Assembly (NCBI GenBank): GCA_029934775.1
Contig: JAOZLO010000002.1
Location: forward strand, 1-31,635
Source: Desulfocapsaceae bacterium
Lineage (GTDB): Bacteria > Desulfobacterota > Desulfobulbia > Desulfobulbales > Desulfocapsaceae
DNA: 31,635 nucleotides
Direction: 5' to 3'
The notes beneath the pieces were generated by a model that searched no databases, was not told the origin of the DNA, and saw only the letters and a list, made by a program, of their open reading frames with translations. The translations under genes were made by a program, and so were the position numbers. This document shows, piece by piece, positions 1 through 10,300 of the stretch (positions are counted from its first letter, which is position 1; the number at the start of each line of letters is the position of its first letter).

Positions 1-359
1 GATTTTTCCCCGGTTATATGCTCGTCAGTATGGATCTAAATGATGAAACATGGCACACAATTCATCAGAACATGCCTCGTGTGGTCGGATTTGTCGGTGA
101 CGACCGGGATCCTATCCCATTATCTGATGAGGATGCAGCGAAAATTATTGGACGTATTCAGGACGGTTCTGAACGACCACGACCCAAAGTTATCTTTAAT
201 ATTGGTGAAGTGGTCAGGGTCACGGATGGCCCTTTTGCCAATTTTCAAGGAGTTGTTGACGAAGTTTTTCCGGAAAAAGGGCGAGTACGGGTAATGGTAT
301 CGATTTTTGGACGAGAGACTCCCGTAGAGTTAGAGTTTGTTCAGGTTTCGAATACATAG
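1..359 (+). CDS. nusG: Transcription termination/antitermination factor NusG (3' part, 5' end outside window)
   Basis: NusG binds RNA polymerase and couples it to Rho or to the leading ribosome through S10. The window opens inside the gene: the frame is open from base 3 and reads FFPGYMLVSMD, the end of the NGN domain core, so the ATG at base 18 is internal and is not the start. The C-terminal KOW domain is clear (about the last 50 residues, with VTDGPFANFQGVV and a GRETPVELEF end). Its position just before rplK is the usual bacterial arrangement; secE would be expected upstream. The 45-base gap to rplK holds only a ribosome binding site (TGGAG). Confidence 0.97.
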   Translation, partial: FFPGYMLVSMDLNDETWHTIHQNMPRVVGFVGDDRDPIPLSDEDAAKIIGRIQDGSERPRPKVIFNIGEVVRVTDGPFANFQGVVDEVFPEKGRVRVMVSIFGRETPVELEFVQVSNT

Positions 360-404
360 AGATAGTTACTGTTAAACAAAAGAGAGTTACGTTGGAGTAA
401 AATA

Positions 405-830
405 ATGGCCAAAAAAGAAATGGCGTTTATCAAACTGCAAATTCCGGCTGGTAAAGCTAATCCCTCCCCACCTGTAGGTCCAGCTCTTGGACAGCAGGGT
501 GTCAATATCATGGAATTCTGCAAAAACTTTAATGCTAAAACCCAAGGTATGGGTGATACTATCGTTCCTGTTGTAATTACTGTATATCAGGATCGTTCGT
601 TCAGCTACATAACCAAAACACCTCCAGCTTCTGTATTGCTTCTTAAGGCAGCAGGACTAGCTAAAGGGTCCAGTAACCCGAAGGCTGATCGTGTAGCTGA
701 GGTGGGACGCGATAAGATCAGAGAAATTGCTGAAATTAAGATGGTTGATCTTAACGCTTACGATGTTGAGGGGGCAATGCGTATTATAGAAGGTACTGCC
801 AGAAGTGCTGGTATTACCGTTGTTGACTGA
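405..830 (+). CDS. rplK: 50S ribosomal protein L11
   Basis: L11 forms the GTPase-associated centre on 23S rRNA with L10 and L7/L12 and is needed for RelA activation. The product is 141 residues (142 in E. coli). The N-terminal domain contains [19 protein letters not shown] from residue 22, with the conserved proline pair that lies near the thiostrepton site. The C-terminal RNA-binding domain follows, ending in the typical [12 protein letters not shown]. The ATG at 405 is chosen because it follows TTGGAGT at a good distance and gives the family N-terminus MAKK; M6 is less likely. First gene after nusG and probably co-transcribed with rplA. Confidence 0.99.
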   Translation: MAKKEMAFIKLQIPAGKANPSPPVGPALGQQGVNIMEFCKNFNAKTQGMGDTIVPVVITVYQDRSFSYITKTPPASVLLLKAAGLAKGSSNPKADRVAEVGRDKIREIAEIKMVDLNAYDVEGAMRIIEGTARSAGITVVD

Positions 831-848
831 AAAAATCAGATACTGCCG

Positions 849-867
849 ACAGGATTATTAAACCTGT
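849..867 (+). promoter_or_regulatory. Small hairpin in the rplK-rplA spacer
   Basis: ACAGG (849-853) can pair with CCTGT (863-867) around a 9-base AT loop. It ends a few bases before the rplA ribosome binding site (GTAGGAGG, about 872-879), so folding could affect access to that site. L1 is a known autoregulator of its operon, but I cannot show that this is an L1 target: the E. coli site lies upstream of rplK, and the stem here is short. Confidence 0.25.
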
Positions 868-884
868 ATGGGTAGGAGGCTAAA

Positions 885-1589
885 ATGCCGAAGCACGGAA
901 AAAAATTTAGATCACGGTTGGAAGGAGTGGATCGTACTTCTCTTTATAGCGTTGAGGACGGAGTCAAGAAGGTTATCGACTCATCATATGCAAAATTTGA
1001 TGAAACTTTTGATGTTGCCATGAAACTTGGGGTTGATCCCAGGCATGCCGATCAGATGATCCGCTCATCAGTATCTTTGCCACACGGTACGGGTAAGGTT
1101 TCACGTGTTCTTGTCTTTGCAAAAGGTGCAAAAGAAACTGAAGCACTGGAGGCAGGTGCAGATTACGTTGGTGGTGATGAACTCGTTGAAAAAATTAAAG
1201 GGGGCTGGTTGGAATTTGATAAGACAATCGCTACCCCCGACATGATGGGAACCGTCGGAAAAATTGGTAGAATTTTAGGTCCCAGGAACCTGATGCCTAA
1301 TGCCAAACTTGGTACAGTTACGTTTGACGTTGCCAAGATTGTAAATGAGATCAAGGGTGGAAAGGTTGATTTCAGGGTCGATAAAGCAGGTATTATTCAT
1401 GCAGGTATTGGTAAGATTTCTTTTGGTTCGGAGAAGCTGGTGGAAAATCTGCTTGCATTTGCTGTACGGATCTTTCAGCTTAAACCATCTTCAAGTAAGG
1501 GTATCTATCTAAAAAGTATGATTGTTTCTTCAACTATGGGACCTGGCGTAAAACTTGATCCTCTTGTTGTGAGAACCTTGATTAAGTAA
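885..1589 (+). CDS. rplA: 50S ribosomal protein L1
   Basis: L1 forms the mobile stalk that guides deacylated tRNA out of the E site. In many bacteria it also represses translation of its own operon by binding mRNA. The product is 234 residues, the same as E. coli L1. Recognisable blocks are [20 protein letters not shown] near residue 38, [17 protein letters not shown], the [16 protein letters not shown] segment and the C-terminal [18 protein letters not shown]. The ATG has a strong GTAGGAGG ribosome binding site. It is followed by a 213-base spacer that contains the L10 leader. Confidence 0.99.
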   Translation: MPKHGKKFRSRLEGVDRTSLYSVEDGVKKVIDSSYAKFDETFDVAMKLGVDPRHADQMIRSSVSLPHGTGKVSRVLVFAKGAKETEALEAGADYVGGDELVEKIKGGWLEFDKTIATPDMMGTVGKIGRILGPRNLMPNAKLGTVTFDVAKIVNEIKGGKVDFRVDKAGIIHAGIGKISFGSEKLVENLLAFAVRIFQLKPSSSKGIYLKSMIVSSTMGPGVKLDPLVVRTLIK

Positions 1590-1598
1590 GTATTGTTT

Positions 1599-1626
1599 CT
1601 TATTGCAAAGATTGTTTGGCAATAAG
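1599..1626 (+). promoter_or_regulatory. Perfect 8-bp hairpin after rplA
   Basis: CTTATTGC (1599-1606) and GCAATAAG (1619-1626) are exact inverted repeats with a 12-base loop, starting 10 bases after the rplA stop. The stem has only two G-C pairs and no T-run follows, so it is a poor terminator. It sits directly upstream of the L10 leader (1630-1688) and may be part of that leader's outer structure or a processing or 3'-end-protecting element. Confidence 0.4.
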
Positions 1627-1629
1627 TTT

Positions 1630-1688
1630 AGTCGAAGATAGTGGGTACAAAAAGTTTAATCGTTGATTGCTGACGACCTGCTGAGACT
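1630..1688 (+). promoter_or_regulatory. L10 leader (kink-turn, autoregulation of rplJ-rplL)
   Basis: Many bacteria have an mRNA kink-turn ahead of rplJ to which the L10-L7/L12 complex binds to repress its own translation. Here the parts can be placed one by one. The C-stem is AGTC (1630-1633) with GACT (1685-1688). The three-base bulge is GAA (1634-1636). The tandem G-A step is GA (1637-1638) opposite GA (1683-1684). The NC-stem is AGTGGGT (1640-1646) with ACCTGCT (1676-1682), with two G-U pairs and one unpaired T. The strand pattern GAAGAtAG...TTTAAT...CCTGCtGAG resembles the family consensus. AATC-GTT-GATT (1658-1668) forms an apical hairpin. It ends 114 bases before the rplJ start. Confidence 0.7.
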
Positions 1689-1802
1689 TGAGGTTAGAGG
1701 TGTTTCTATTCTGAGTTCTTGAGAGTTGAATATATCCTTCCTTACTGTTTTGCGTAACTGCTGTTTCGAATTGATTAATTTTAATTAACCAGGAGGAGTG
1801 CT

Positions 1803-2327
1803 TTGAATCGTGATGAAAAAGTGACCCTTGTCTCGGAATTGAATGATTCGTTCAGCCGGGCAAAATTTACAGTTGTCGCTGACTATTGTGGTTTGAAAGT
1901 CTCTGAAATACAGAAAATCCGTGTTGAATTGAGAAACTGTGATTCAGAGATGAGAATAGCTAAAAATACTCTTCTCAGGCGCGCAGCAAAAGATACTGAC
2001 AATGCAGCATTGAACGACGATTTTGTCGGCACTACTGCAGTTGTGATGTCTTATGCTGATCCGGTTGCACCAGCGAAGGTAATAGCAAAATTTGCTGATG
2101 ATTTCGCGAAGTTCAGTATCCGGTCTGCCGTACTTGATGGAGAAAAAATCAGTGTAGATGAGCTCGTTGCTTTATCAAAACTCCCTGCAAAGGAAGTTCT
2201 GCTTGGGCAATTGTTGTCTGTATGGAACAATGTTCCTACAGGACTTGTACAAGTGCTTACTGGTGTGCCACGTACATTTGTATATGGACTACAGGCTCTT
2301 AAAGAAAAAAAAGAATCTGACAATTAA
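1803..2327 (+). CDS. rplJ: 50S ribosomal protein L10
   Basis: L10 anchors the L7/L12 dimers to the GTPase-associated centre and is the repressor of the rplJL transcript. The product is 174 residues (165 in E. coli). It begins MNRDEKVTLVSELNDSFSRA and shows the conserved YCGLKVSEIQKIRVELR RNA-binding part, then KNTLLRRA, then a C-terminal helix for L7/L12 binding. The start codon is TTG, fixed by AGGAGGAG at 1791-1798; no ATG nearby gives a family N-terminus. It lies behind the L10 leader and 41 bases before rplL. Confidence 0.98.
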   Translation: MNRDEKVTLVSELNDSFSRAKFTVVADYCGLKVSEIQKIRVELRNCDSEMRIAKNTLLRRAAKDTDNAALNDDFVGTTAVVMSYADPVAPAKVIAKFADDFAKFSIRSAVLDGEKISVDELVALSKLPAKEVLLGQLLSVWNNVPTGLVQVLTGVPRTFVYGLQALKEKKESDN

Positions 2328-2368
2328 TTCGGAAGAGTAATTTTACACAATTTATGAGGTGATTTATC

Positions 2369-2749
2369 ATGGCAGTTACGAAAGAAGATGTAATTGAATT
2401 TATTTCCAATATGACCGTTCTTGAGCTCTCCGAGTTGATCAAGGAGTTTGAAGAGAAATTTGGTGTTTCTGCGGCAGCACCCGTTGCAGTTGCTGCTGCC
2501 GGTGGCGCTGCAGGAGCAGATGCACCAGCAGAAGAACAGACTGAATTTGATGTAATTCTTGCTGGTTTTGGAGATCAGAAAATTAAGGTTATTAAAGAAG
2601 TTCGTGCTCTTACCGGTCTTGGTTTAAAAGAGGCAAAGACCCTCGTTGAGTCTGCTCCTGCTCCACTGAAAGAAGGGGTTACAAAGGAAGAAGCGGAGGA
2701 AATGAAGGCTAAAATTGAGGGTGTAGGTGCTACAGTAGAAATTAAGTAA
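2369..2749 (+). CDS. rplL: 50S ribosomal protein L7/L12
   Basis: L7/L12 forms the flexible stalk that recruits translational GTPases and is present in several copies per ribosome. The product is 126 residues (121 in E. coli). Domains in order: an N-terminal dimerisation helix ([18 protein letters not shown], about 16-33), an alanine/glycine-rich hinge (about 34-52), and the C-terminal factor-binding domain with [18 protein letters not shown] and [12 protein letters not shown]. Its ATG follows ATGAGGTGAT. A strong intrinsic terminator or attenuator lies 50 bases past its stop, consistent with L7/L12 being needed in greater amount than the polymerase subunits downstream. Confidence 0.99.
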   Translation: MAVTKEDVIEFISNMTVLELSELIKEFEEKFGVSAAAPVAVAAAGGAAGADAPAEEQTEFDVILAGFGDQKIKVIKEVRALTGLGLKEAKTLVESAPAPLKEGVTKEEAEEMKAKIEGVGATVEIK

Positions 2750-2798
2750 AATGATGTAGAGTTTGTTGTTCTGACGGACAGCATTTTTAGTTTGACAT

Positions 2799-2838
2799 AA
2801 CACGCTACGGGAAGAACCTCGTAGCGTGTTTGTTTTTC
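2799..2838 (+). terminator. Intrinsic terminator/attenuator between rplL and rpoB
   Basis: AACACGCTACG (2799-2809) and CGTAGCGTGTT (2820-2830) form a perfect 11-bp stem. The loop can close further through GG (2810-2811) with CC (2817-2818). The U-rich tail TTTGTTTTTC follows directly. This is the strongest terminator shape in the window. E. coli has a partly read-through terminator at the same place that lowers rpoBC transcription relative to rplJL; the same role is likely here, since no convincing promoter is seen before rpoB. Confidence 0.85.
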
Positions 2839-3088
2839 TGGGCTTAAAAATATTCCACAAACATCGTTTAATATCAAATAGTTCTAGTTTTGTGTGTGGT
2901 TGCTTTTTTTGTAGAAAGGGGATTTTTTAAAAAGAATCCTCATCTGTTTGAAAACAGTGATTATATTTTGGCTGGATTTTGAAGAAATGGTTATTCTGCA
3001 CTTTTATCTGATAGAGAGTATGTCAGAGCCCGATCCACGCTATTGAATTCCAACTTTTTCGTACGATGAGGCAATTTCGAGGACAATT
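2839..3088 (+). other. Unexplained 250-base leader before rpoB
   Basis: The rplL-rpoB gap is 339 bases. After the terminator, 250 bases remain with no open frame I can support. They are AT-rich with T-runs (for example 2904-2911), a near-palindrome GGATT...AATCC around 2922-2941, and a small CTGTT-TGAA-AACAG hairpin near 2944-2957. I found no convincing -35/-10 pair; the best match, TTGAAG then TTTTAT 17 bases later in the 2978-3006 stretch, is weak. RpoB autoregulates its leader in E. coli, so this may be a regulatory 5' leader, but that is inference. Confidence 0.4.
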
Positions 3089-6000
3089 ATGGAAAGAATC
3101 AGAAAGAACTTTGCCACGGCTGAATCCATCTTAGAGCCTCCACATCTGATATCCATGCAGCGACTTTCTTATGAGAGATTTCTGCAGATGGATTGTGAAC
3201 CTGATGAGAGGGAAGATTTTGGACTCCAGGCGATCTTAAAAAATGTATTTCCAATCAATGATTTTAACGGGGTATGCTCACTTGAGTTTGTAAGATATAA
3301 GTACGGAGAACCCAAATATACTGTGCAGGAGTGTCAGCAGAGAGGGATGACATATGACATTCCATTGAAAATAGTAGTTAGGCTGATCACTTTCGACGTA
3401 GATAGTGAAACCGGTGTTCAGTCCATTCGTGATATTAAAGAGCAGGAAGTTTTTCTCGGTTCTCTTCCCCTTATGACCGGTGATGGTGTCTTTATCATTA
3501 ATGGCACCGAAAGGGTCATTGTCTCACAACTGCAGCGTTCTCCCGGCCTTTTTTATACTCATGACAACGGTAAAAGTCATTCAAGCGGGAAGCTCCTTTA
3601 TTCAGCTAGAATAATCCCCGTAAGGGGTTCCTGGATTGATCTCGAATTTGACATAAAAGATGTTCTTCATGTGCGGATAGACAGGAGGAGAAAATTCCCC
3701 GTCACTACCTTGCTGAAGGCTATTGGAAATTCCGACGAAGAGCTTTTAGAAAAATTTTATCCACTCAGTACTATTCGAAAAACAGAAAATGGATATACTC
3801 GGAGCTTCGATGCAGAGTTATTTGTTGGTAAAAGGCTGGAGTTTGATCTTGTTAACCCCTCTGATGGTGAAATATTTGGCAAACAGGGGAGAAAAATATC
3901 CAAAGTCCTCTGTAAAAAGATAGAAGCAGCAGGTATTGAATTCCTTCAAGTTTCAGAGGATAATCTTGTCGGTAAAATTCTTGCGAACACTATTGCGGAT
4001 AAAGAAAATGGTGAAATCATAGCACTCTGTAACAGTGAGATAAGCGAGTCTGTACTTGAGTCACTGGATCAGGCAGGTATTTCTGAATTTAAAATTCTAC
4101 ATTTTGATGGGATTACATATTCTGATTCTTTTCGTAAAACTCTGTCCCTTGATAAGGCAAAAAATACAGAGGAAGCCCTTTTGGAAATTTACCGTCGTCT
4201 GAGACCTTCAAGCCCTCCAACGCTTGAAGTTGCAGAAGTCTTTTTTGAAAATCTCTTTTTTAATAAAGACCTCTATGATCTTTCTGAAGTCGGAAGATAT
4301 AAAATTAATGCTAAACTTGGGCTGGACATCGATATAAGCAACCGTGCATTGACAAGAGATGATATAATTCTTGCTGTACGCCATCTTGTGAGGTTGAAAG
4401 ATTCTCAGGGAGGGGTTGATGATATTGACCATCTTGGCAACAGGCGTGTCAGGACAGTAGGTGAGCTTGTAGAGAATCAATATCGTATGGGCCTTGTCCG
4501 TATGGAGCGTGCAATCAAAGAGAGGATGACCCTGCAGGATGTAGAGACACTTATGCCTCATGATCTGGTTAACCAGAAACCAATTTCAGCTGCAATAAAA
4601 GAATTTTTCGGGACCAGTCAGCTGTCTCAATTTATGGATCAGACAAATCCGTTATCGGAGGTAACCCATAAACGCAGATTGAGTGCACTGGGACCAGGAG
4701 GTTTGTCTCGAGAGAGGGCCGGTTTTGAGGTTCGTGATGTTCATCCTACTCATTATGGTCGAATTTGCCCTGTTGAAACTCCAGAGGGACCGAATATAGG
4801 TCTGATTGTATCACTGGCTACTTATGCACGTGTAAACCCTTATGGATTTATTGAATCACCATATAGAAAAGTTGAAGACCGTATAGTTATGGATGAGGTG
4901 AAATACCTCAGTGCATTACAGGAGCAGAATCAGGTAATAGCCCCCGCTTTGACAGAAGTGGATGAAAACGATCGAATTGTTCCGGATATGTTGACTGTTA
5001 GAGAAGAAGGCGAGGTTCTGACCTATTCTGCAGAAAAAGTTAGCTATATGGATGTTGCTCCAAACCAGATGATAAGTGTTGCCGCATCTCTTGTTCCTTT
5101 TATGGAAAATGATGATGCTAACCGTGCACTTATGGGCTCAAACATGCAACGTCAGGCTGTGCCCCTGCTTAAGACGTCTGCACCGTTGATAGGTACCGGG
5201 ATGGAAAAATATGTTGCACGGGATTCCGGTGCATGTCTTATGAGTGCAGGGAAAGGTGTGGTTGAAGAGTCTGATTCGAATCGCATTGTTGTTCGTTATG
5301 AAGAACCTGGTACTGATGGTTATGCTACTGGTGTTGCAGTTTATCGGCTGCGAAAATATAAAAAATCAAACCAGAATACCTGCTTTAACCAGATACCTCT
5401 TGTTGTCCCAGGGACTAAAGTTAAAAAAGGAACTGTTCTCGCCGATGGTCCTTCCTGTGAACAAGGTGAAATTGCTATTGGAAAAAACGTCACTATTGCT
5501 TTTATGCCCTGGCGTGGCTTTAACTTTGAGGATTCTATTCTGATTAATGAAAGACTTCTTAAAGAAGATACATATACTTCTGTCCATATAGAAGTTTTTG
5601 AGACAATGGCAAGAGATACCAAACTTGGCAAAGAGGAAATAACCAGGGATATTCCGAACGTCAGCGAGGAGACTCTCAGAAACCTCGATGAGTCAGGCAT
5701 TATCCGTGTTGGCGCAGAACTCAAGCAGGGCGACACTCTTGTTGGTAAGGTTACCCCCAAAGGAGAGACTGTACTTTCACCAGAAGAGAAGTTGCTTCGT
5801 GCAATTTTTGGTGAAAAGGCACAGGATGTCAAGGATTCATCATTACGTGTACCGCCAGGTGTCAGTGGAGTTGTGATCGATGCCAAAGTATTTTCACGGA
5901 AAGGAGTGGATAAGGATGAGCGCTCCCTGATGATTGAAGATCTTGAAATTGAAAAACTCAACCAGGATAAGCTTGACGAACTGCGTAGTCTGAAAAGGGC

Positions 6001-7168
6001 TGTATGCCGTGATATTGGAGATATTACTGATGGCAGGACTGCTAAGCAGGATATTGTAGACGAAAAAGGACAGGTCGTTGTCAGACTCGGCAAAAAAATC
6101 GCCAGGGAACATGTTGAACTGATAGGGTTTGATATGATCCGTAACATTGAATTTTCTGAGAAGGCAAAATATCAGGAATCAGTTGATACAGTCTTTGACC
6201 GCTATACCAACCAGGCTCGCTTGATTTCAGAGCGTTATGATGGAATCATCGAGAGGATGAAAAAAGGAGATGATCTGCCTCCTGGTGTCGTAAAAATGGT
6301 AAAAGTGTATGTAGCCACCAAGAGAAAACTTTCAGTTGGTGATAAAATGGCTGGTCGACATGGAAATAAGGGTGTTGTCTCCAGACTATTGCCTGAGGAA
6401 GATATGCCGTTTTTTCAGGATGGTACCAGTGTGGATATAGTTCTTAACCCTCTTGGAGTTCCCTCACGTATGAATGTTGGACAGGTCCTTGAAGTGCATC
6501 TTGGATTTGCAGCAAAAAAACTTGGGGAGCAGCTTGAAATTATGGCTCAAACCCAGGCAGTTGGTCAAATCAAAGAAAAAATTGCGGCTGTCTATTCACG
6601 AGAAGAGTGTGAGGCAATAATTGATGGCAAGACTGATTCTGATCTTATTGAATGGGCATGGTCTCATAAAGAGGGTCTGCATATGGCCACCCCTGTTTTT
6701 GATAGTGCTCCGGAGGCGGATATTCGCCGTCTACTTGTTGAAGCCGGGGTTGATGAGGTCGGGCAGAGTCAGCTGTATGATGGTTTGACCGGGGAACCAT
6801 TTGCCAATAAAGTTACTGTTGGTGTCATGTATATGCTAAAACTGCACCATCTTGTAGATAATAAGATACATGCGAGATCTACTGGCCCCTATTCTCTCGT
6901 CACCCAGCAGCCACTAGGAGGGAAGGCCCAGTTCGGCGGTCAGAGACTTGGAGAAATGGAGGTATGGGCTATGGAAGCGTATGGTGCTGCTTACACTCTC
7001 AAAGAGTTTCTTACAGCAAAGTCAGATGATGTCGAAGGTCGGACTACTATGTATGAGCGCATAGTCAAAGGAAATAATTTTCTGACAACAGGTCTGCCTG
7101 AGTCGTTTAACGTTCTCGTTAAAGAACTTCAGGCCCTTTGTCTGAACATGGAACTTATTGAAGAGTGA
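3089..7168 (+). CDS. rpoB: DNA-directed RNA polymerase subunit beta
   Basis: RpoB and RpoC together form the catalytic cleft of RNA polymerase. The product is 1359 residues (1342 in E. coli), a proteobacterial-type length, with no intein or frameshift. The rifampicin pocket is intact: [20 protein letters not shown] from residue 508, with D517, H527 and S532 at the positions of E. coli D516, H526 and S531, so the sequence looks wild type there. Later landmarks are [16 protein letters not shown], the [20 protein letters not shown] segment, and the C-terminal [20 protein letters not shown] clamp region. The ATG follows TCGAGGACAATT. It is 339 bases from rplL and 213 bases from rpoC, both unusually wide. 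Confidence 0.99.
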   Translation: MERIRKNFATAESILEPPHLISMQRLSYERFLQMDCEPDEREDFGLQAILKNVFPINDFNGVCSLEFVRYKYGEPKYTVQECQQRGMTYDIPLKIVVRLITFDVDSETGVQSIRDIKEQEVFLGSLPLMTGDGVFIINGTERVIVSQLQRSPGLFYTHDNGKSHSSGKLLYSARIIPVRGSWIDLEFDIKDVLHVRIDRRRKFPVTTLLKAIGNSDEELLEKFYPLSTIRKTENGYTRSFDAELFVGKRLEFDLVNPSDGEIFGKQGRKISKVLCKKIEAAGIEFLQVSEDNLVGKILANTIADKENGEIIALCNSEISESVLESLDQAGISEFKILHFDGITYSDSFRKTLSLDKAKNTEEALLEIYRRLRPSSPPTLEVAEVFFENLFFNKDLYDLSEVGRYKINAKLGLDIDISNRALTRDDIILAVRHLVRLKDSQGGVDDIDHLGNRRVRTVGELVENQYRMGLVRMERAIKERMTLQDVETLMPHDLVNQKPISAAIKEFFGTSQLSQFMDQTNPLSEVTHKRRLSALGPGGLSRERAGFEVRDVHPTHYGRICPVETPEGPNIGLIVSLATYARVNPYGFIESPYRKVEDRIVMDEVKYLSALQEQNQVIAPALTEVDENDRIVPDMLTVREEGEVLTYSAEKVSYMDVAPNQMISVAASLVPFMENDDANRALMGSNMQRQAVPLLKTSAPLIGTGMEKYVARDSGACLMSAGKGVVEESDSNRIVVRYEEPGTDGYATGVAVYRLRKYKKSNQNTCFNQIPLVVPGTKVKKGTVLADGPSCEQGEIAIGKNVTIAFMPWRGFNFEDSILINERLLKEDTYTSVHIEVFETMARDTKLGKEEITRDIPNVSEETLRNLDESGIIRVGAELKQGDTLVGKVTPKGETVLSPEEKLLRAIFGEKAQDVKDSSLRVPPGVSGVVIDAKVFSRKGVDKDERSLMIEDLEIEKLNQDKLDELRSLKRAVCRDIGDITDGRTAKQDIVDEKGQVVVRLGKKIAREHVELIGFDMIRNIEFSEKAKYQESVDTVFDRYTNQARLISERYDGIIERMKKGDDLPPGVVKMVKVYVATKRKLSVGDKMAGRHGNKGVVSRLLPEEDMPFFQDGTSVDIVLNPLGVPSRMNVGQVLEVHLGFAAKKLGEQLEIMAQTQAVGQIKEKIAAVYSREECEAIIDGKTDSDLIEWAWSHKEGLHMATPVFDSAPEADIRRLLVEAGVDEVGQSQLYDGLTGEPFANKVTVGVMYMLKLHHLVDNKIHARSTGPYSLVTQQPLGGKAQFGGQRLGEMEVWAMEAYGAAYTLKEFLTAKSDDVEGRTTMYERIVKGNNFLTTGLPESFNVLVKELQALCLNMELIEE

Positions 7169-7273
7169 TGGGGTCTTGAAAAGTATAATCTACTGTGTTG
7201 CAGTTTTTTTACTAACCCATTCTGGAATTCGAGTTTTTAAGGTTATTCAAAAAAAGTAGTGAAGATCTGTATA

Positions 7274-7300
7274 GGTGACAGTTATTTATTCTCTGTTACC
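7274..7300 (+). promoter_or_regulatory. Hairpin 1 in the rpoB-rpoC spacer
   Basis: GGTGACAG (7274-7281) pairs with CTGTTACC (7293-7300) over 8 bp with one G-U pair and an 11-base loop. It is not followed by a T-run, so it is not an intrinsic terminator. It lies 106 bases after rpoB and 82 before rpoC. Confidence 0.45.
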
Positions 7301-7316
7301 GGCTACAGTTGGATTA

Positions 7317-7350
7317 CTTCAGTACTCTTTGCTCCTGCATGGTGCTGAAG
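7317..7350 (+). promoter_or_regulatory. Hairpin 2 in the rpoB-rpoC spacer
   Basis: CTTCAGTAC (7317-7325) pairs with GTGCTGAAG (7342-7350) over 9 bp with one G-U pair and a 16-base loop. It ends about 20 bases before the rpoC ribosome binding site (AAAGGTG, about 7370-7376), so it could position or shield the start of rpoC translation or act as an endonuclease site. No T-run follows. Confidence 0.45.
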
Positions 7351-7381
7351 AAATCATGTCATATAAGGGAAAGGTGATTAC

Positions 7382-10300
7382 GTGGAAGAGTTGTTCAATT
7401 TTTTTCAAAAACCGAAAGCCCCGGTAAATTTCAAAAAGGTTAAAATATCCCTTGCTTCTCCTGAGAAAATCATGGAGTGGACGCATGGTGAGGTAAAAAA
7501 ACCAGAGACCATCAACTACAGGACATTCAAACCAGAACGTGATGGTTTGTTCTGTGCCAAAATATTTGGTCCCGTGAAGGATTTTGAGTGTAATTGCGGT
7601 AAGTACAAGCGCATGAAGCATCGTGGAGTTGTGTGTGAGAAATGTGGTGTTGAAGTTATACAGTCTAAAGTTCGCCGTGAGAGACTTGGTCATATTAAGC
7701 TGGCTGCACCTGTTGCCCATATCTGGTTCTTGAAAAGTCTACCGAGTAAAATTGGTGCTGTTCTTGATATGACGCTGAAACAGCTCGAAAAAATTCTTTA
7801 TTTTGAGCAATATGCTGTGGTCGAGTCTGAAATAGAGGAGCTCTTACCAGGAACTCTTTTGACTGAAGAGAAATACAGACAGGCGAAAACTGACTATCCC
7901 GGACAGTTTAAAGTTGGAATAGGTGCTGAAGCTATCAGAACTCTTCTTGCTTCCAAAAAACTTGTAGAACTCTCCAAGCAACTGCGGGATGAAATGGCAA
8001 GTACCAATTCGAAAACCAAACGAGCAAAACTTGGTAAGCGGCTTTTTGTGATCGAAGCTTTTAGGGATTCCGGTAACCAGCCTGAATGGATGATACTGCA
8101 GATTATCCCTGTATTGCCGCCAGATCTCCGACCGCTTGTTCCACTCGAAGGCGGCCGTTTTGCTACCTCAGATCTAAACGATCTTTACAGAAGGGTGATT
8201 AACCGAAACAACAGACTCAAAAGGCTGCTGGAACTTGATGCCCCTGATATCATCATCCGCAATGAGAAGAGAATGTTGCAGGAGGCTGTTGATGTTCTGT
8301 TTGACAACGGCAGGCGGGGCAGAGTGATTACGGGAGGCAACAAACGTCCTCTGAAATCTCTTTCTGACATGTTGAAAGGTAAACAGGGTCGTTTCAGGCA
8401 GAATCTTTTGGGAAAACGTGTAGATTACTCTGGGCGTTCTGTTATCGTAGTCGGTCCGCATCTGCGACTCCATCAATGCGGTATTCCCAAGAAAATGGCT
8501 CTGGAGCTTTTCAAGCCCTTTATATATAACAAACTCGAAAATAAAGGATACGTTACCACCATAAAAAGTGGACGTAAGATGGTGGAGAAAGGAGCTCAGG
8601 AGGTTTGGGACGTTCTCGATGAGGTTGTTACCGAATATCCAGTTATTTTGAACAGGGCTCCTACTTTGCACAGGCTTGGGATGCAGGCCTTTGAAGCTGT
8701 GTTGATAGAAGGAAAAGCCATTCAATTACACCCACTTGTCTGTATGGCGTTTAATGCAGATTTTGATGGCGATCAGATGGCGGTTCATGTGCCCCTTTCA
8801 GTAGAAGCACAAGTGGAAGCGAGAGTTCTCATGATGTCCACAAACAATATTCTCTCTCCCGCTAATGGTGAGCCTGTGATTATTCCATCCCAGGATATTG
8901 TACTCGGCCTCTACTATATGACTCGTGATCGGATCAATGCATCTGGCGAGAACAAAGTCTTTGCATCCGCTGAAGAGGCAATCATTGCGTATGATTATGG
9001 GGTAGTGCATCTGCAAGCCAATATTAAGGTAAGAAAAGATAACGAACTGATTGAGACAACCATCGGACGATTACTTATTGGTCAGCTTTTACCTGATTCT
9101 GTTAAATTTGAAGAGGTAAATAAAGTTATGACCAAAAAGGCACTTGCTTCGCTGATTGACTATACCTATCGAAGTGCCGGTACCAAAGACACAGTTATTC
9201 TCGCTGATAGACTTAAAGACATAGGGTATGAGTATGCGACCAGAGCCGGGATTTCCATATGTATCAATGATATGAAAATTCCTCTCAACAAGGAGGATTT
9301 TGTAGAGGAGGCAGAAAAAAATGTTCTTGATGTTGAACAGCAGTATACGGATGGTCTTATAACTTCTGGTGAGAAGTATAATAAGGTTGTGGATATCTGG
9401 TCCAAGGTGACTGATGATGTTGCCAATGCAATGATGGATGAGATTAAGGTAGATTACTTTCGTGATAAAAAAGGAAAAGTTGTTGAAGCACCAAGTTTTA
9501 ACTCAATTTTTATCATGGCAGATTCTGGAGCCCGTGGCTCACGAGATCAAATTCGTCAGCTTGCCGGTATGCGTGGACTCATGGCTAAGCCGTCGGGTGC
9601 AATTATAGAAACTCCGATCAAGGCTAATTTCAGGGAAGGACTCGGGGTTCTCGAATATTTTATTTCCACCCACGGAGCGCGAAAAGGGCTTGCCGATACC
9701 GCATTAAAAACTGCTAACTCAGGATATCTTACGAGAAGACTGGTTGATGTTGCACAGGAATCAACGATCGTTGAAAAAGACTGCCATACTCTCGACGGTA
9801 TGGTAGCTGAGCCCTTGATGGATGGTGGCGAAATAATAGTTCCTTTAGGTGACAGGATTCTTGGAAGAGTTACTCTTGATGATGTTGTGGATCCCTTTAG
9901 TGATGAGATTATTATCCCGGCAGGGGAGGAGATCACTGAAGAAAAAGTGATACAGATAATGGATACCGGTATAGATAAGGTCGCCATTCGATCAGTTCTC
10001 AGCTGCAGGTCTAAACGTGGCGTGTGTGCAGCTTGTTATGGTCGTGATCTTGGGCGAGGCCATATGGTTAATATCGGCGAAGCAGTAGGCGTTATTGCTG
10101 CCCAGTCCATTGGGGAACCAGGAACCCAACTCACGATGCGTACCTTCCATGTGGGGGGTACTGCAAGCAGGTCTGTTGAGCAGGCGGAATTACAGACGCA
10201 TATCGGCGGTACGGTTTCGTTTTTGAAGCTTGATACTGTAGTGAATGATGAGGGCACCTCCATAGTAATGAACAGGAATGCGGAGATTATCATCAAAGAT

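Noticed and set aside
2978..3006. TTGAAG-N17-TTTTAT as an rpoB promoter
   Set aside because: Four of six at both boxes is common by chance in AT-rich DNA, and related operons have no promoter here.
5341..6147. Long open frame on the - strand inside rpoB (268 codons)
   Set aside because: It lies entirely antisense to conserved rpoB coding sequence, has a serine/threonine/proline-rich composition typical of reverse-strand shadows, and no ribosome binding site or family resemblance.
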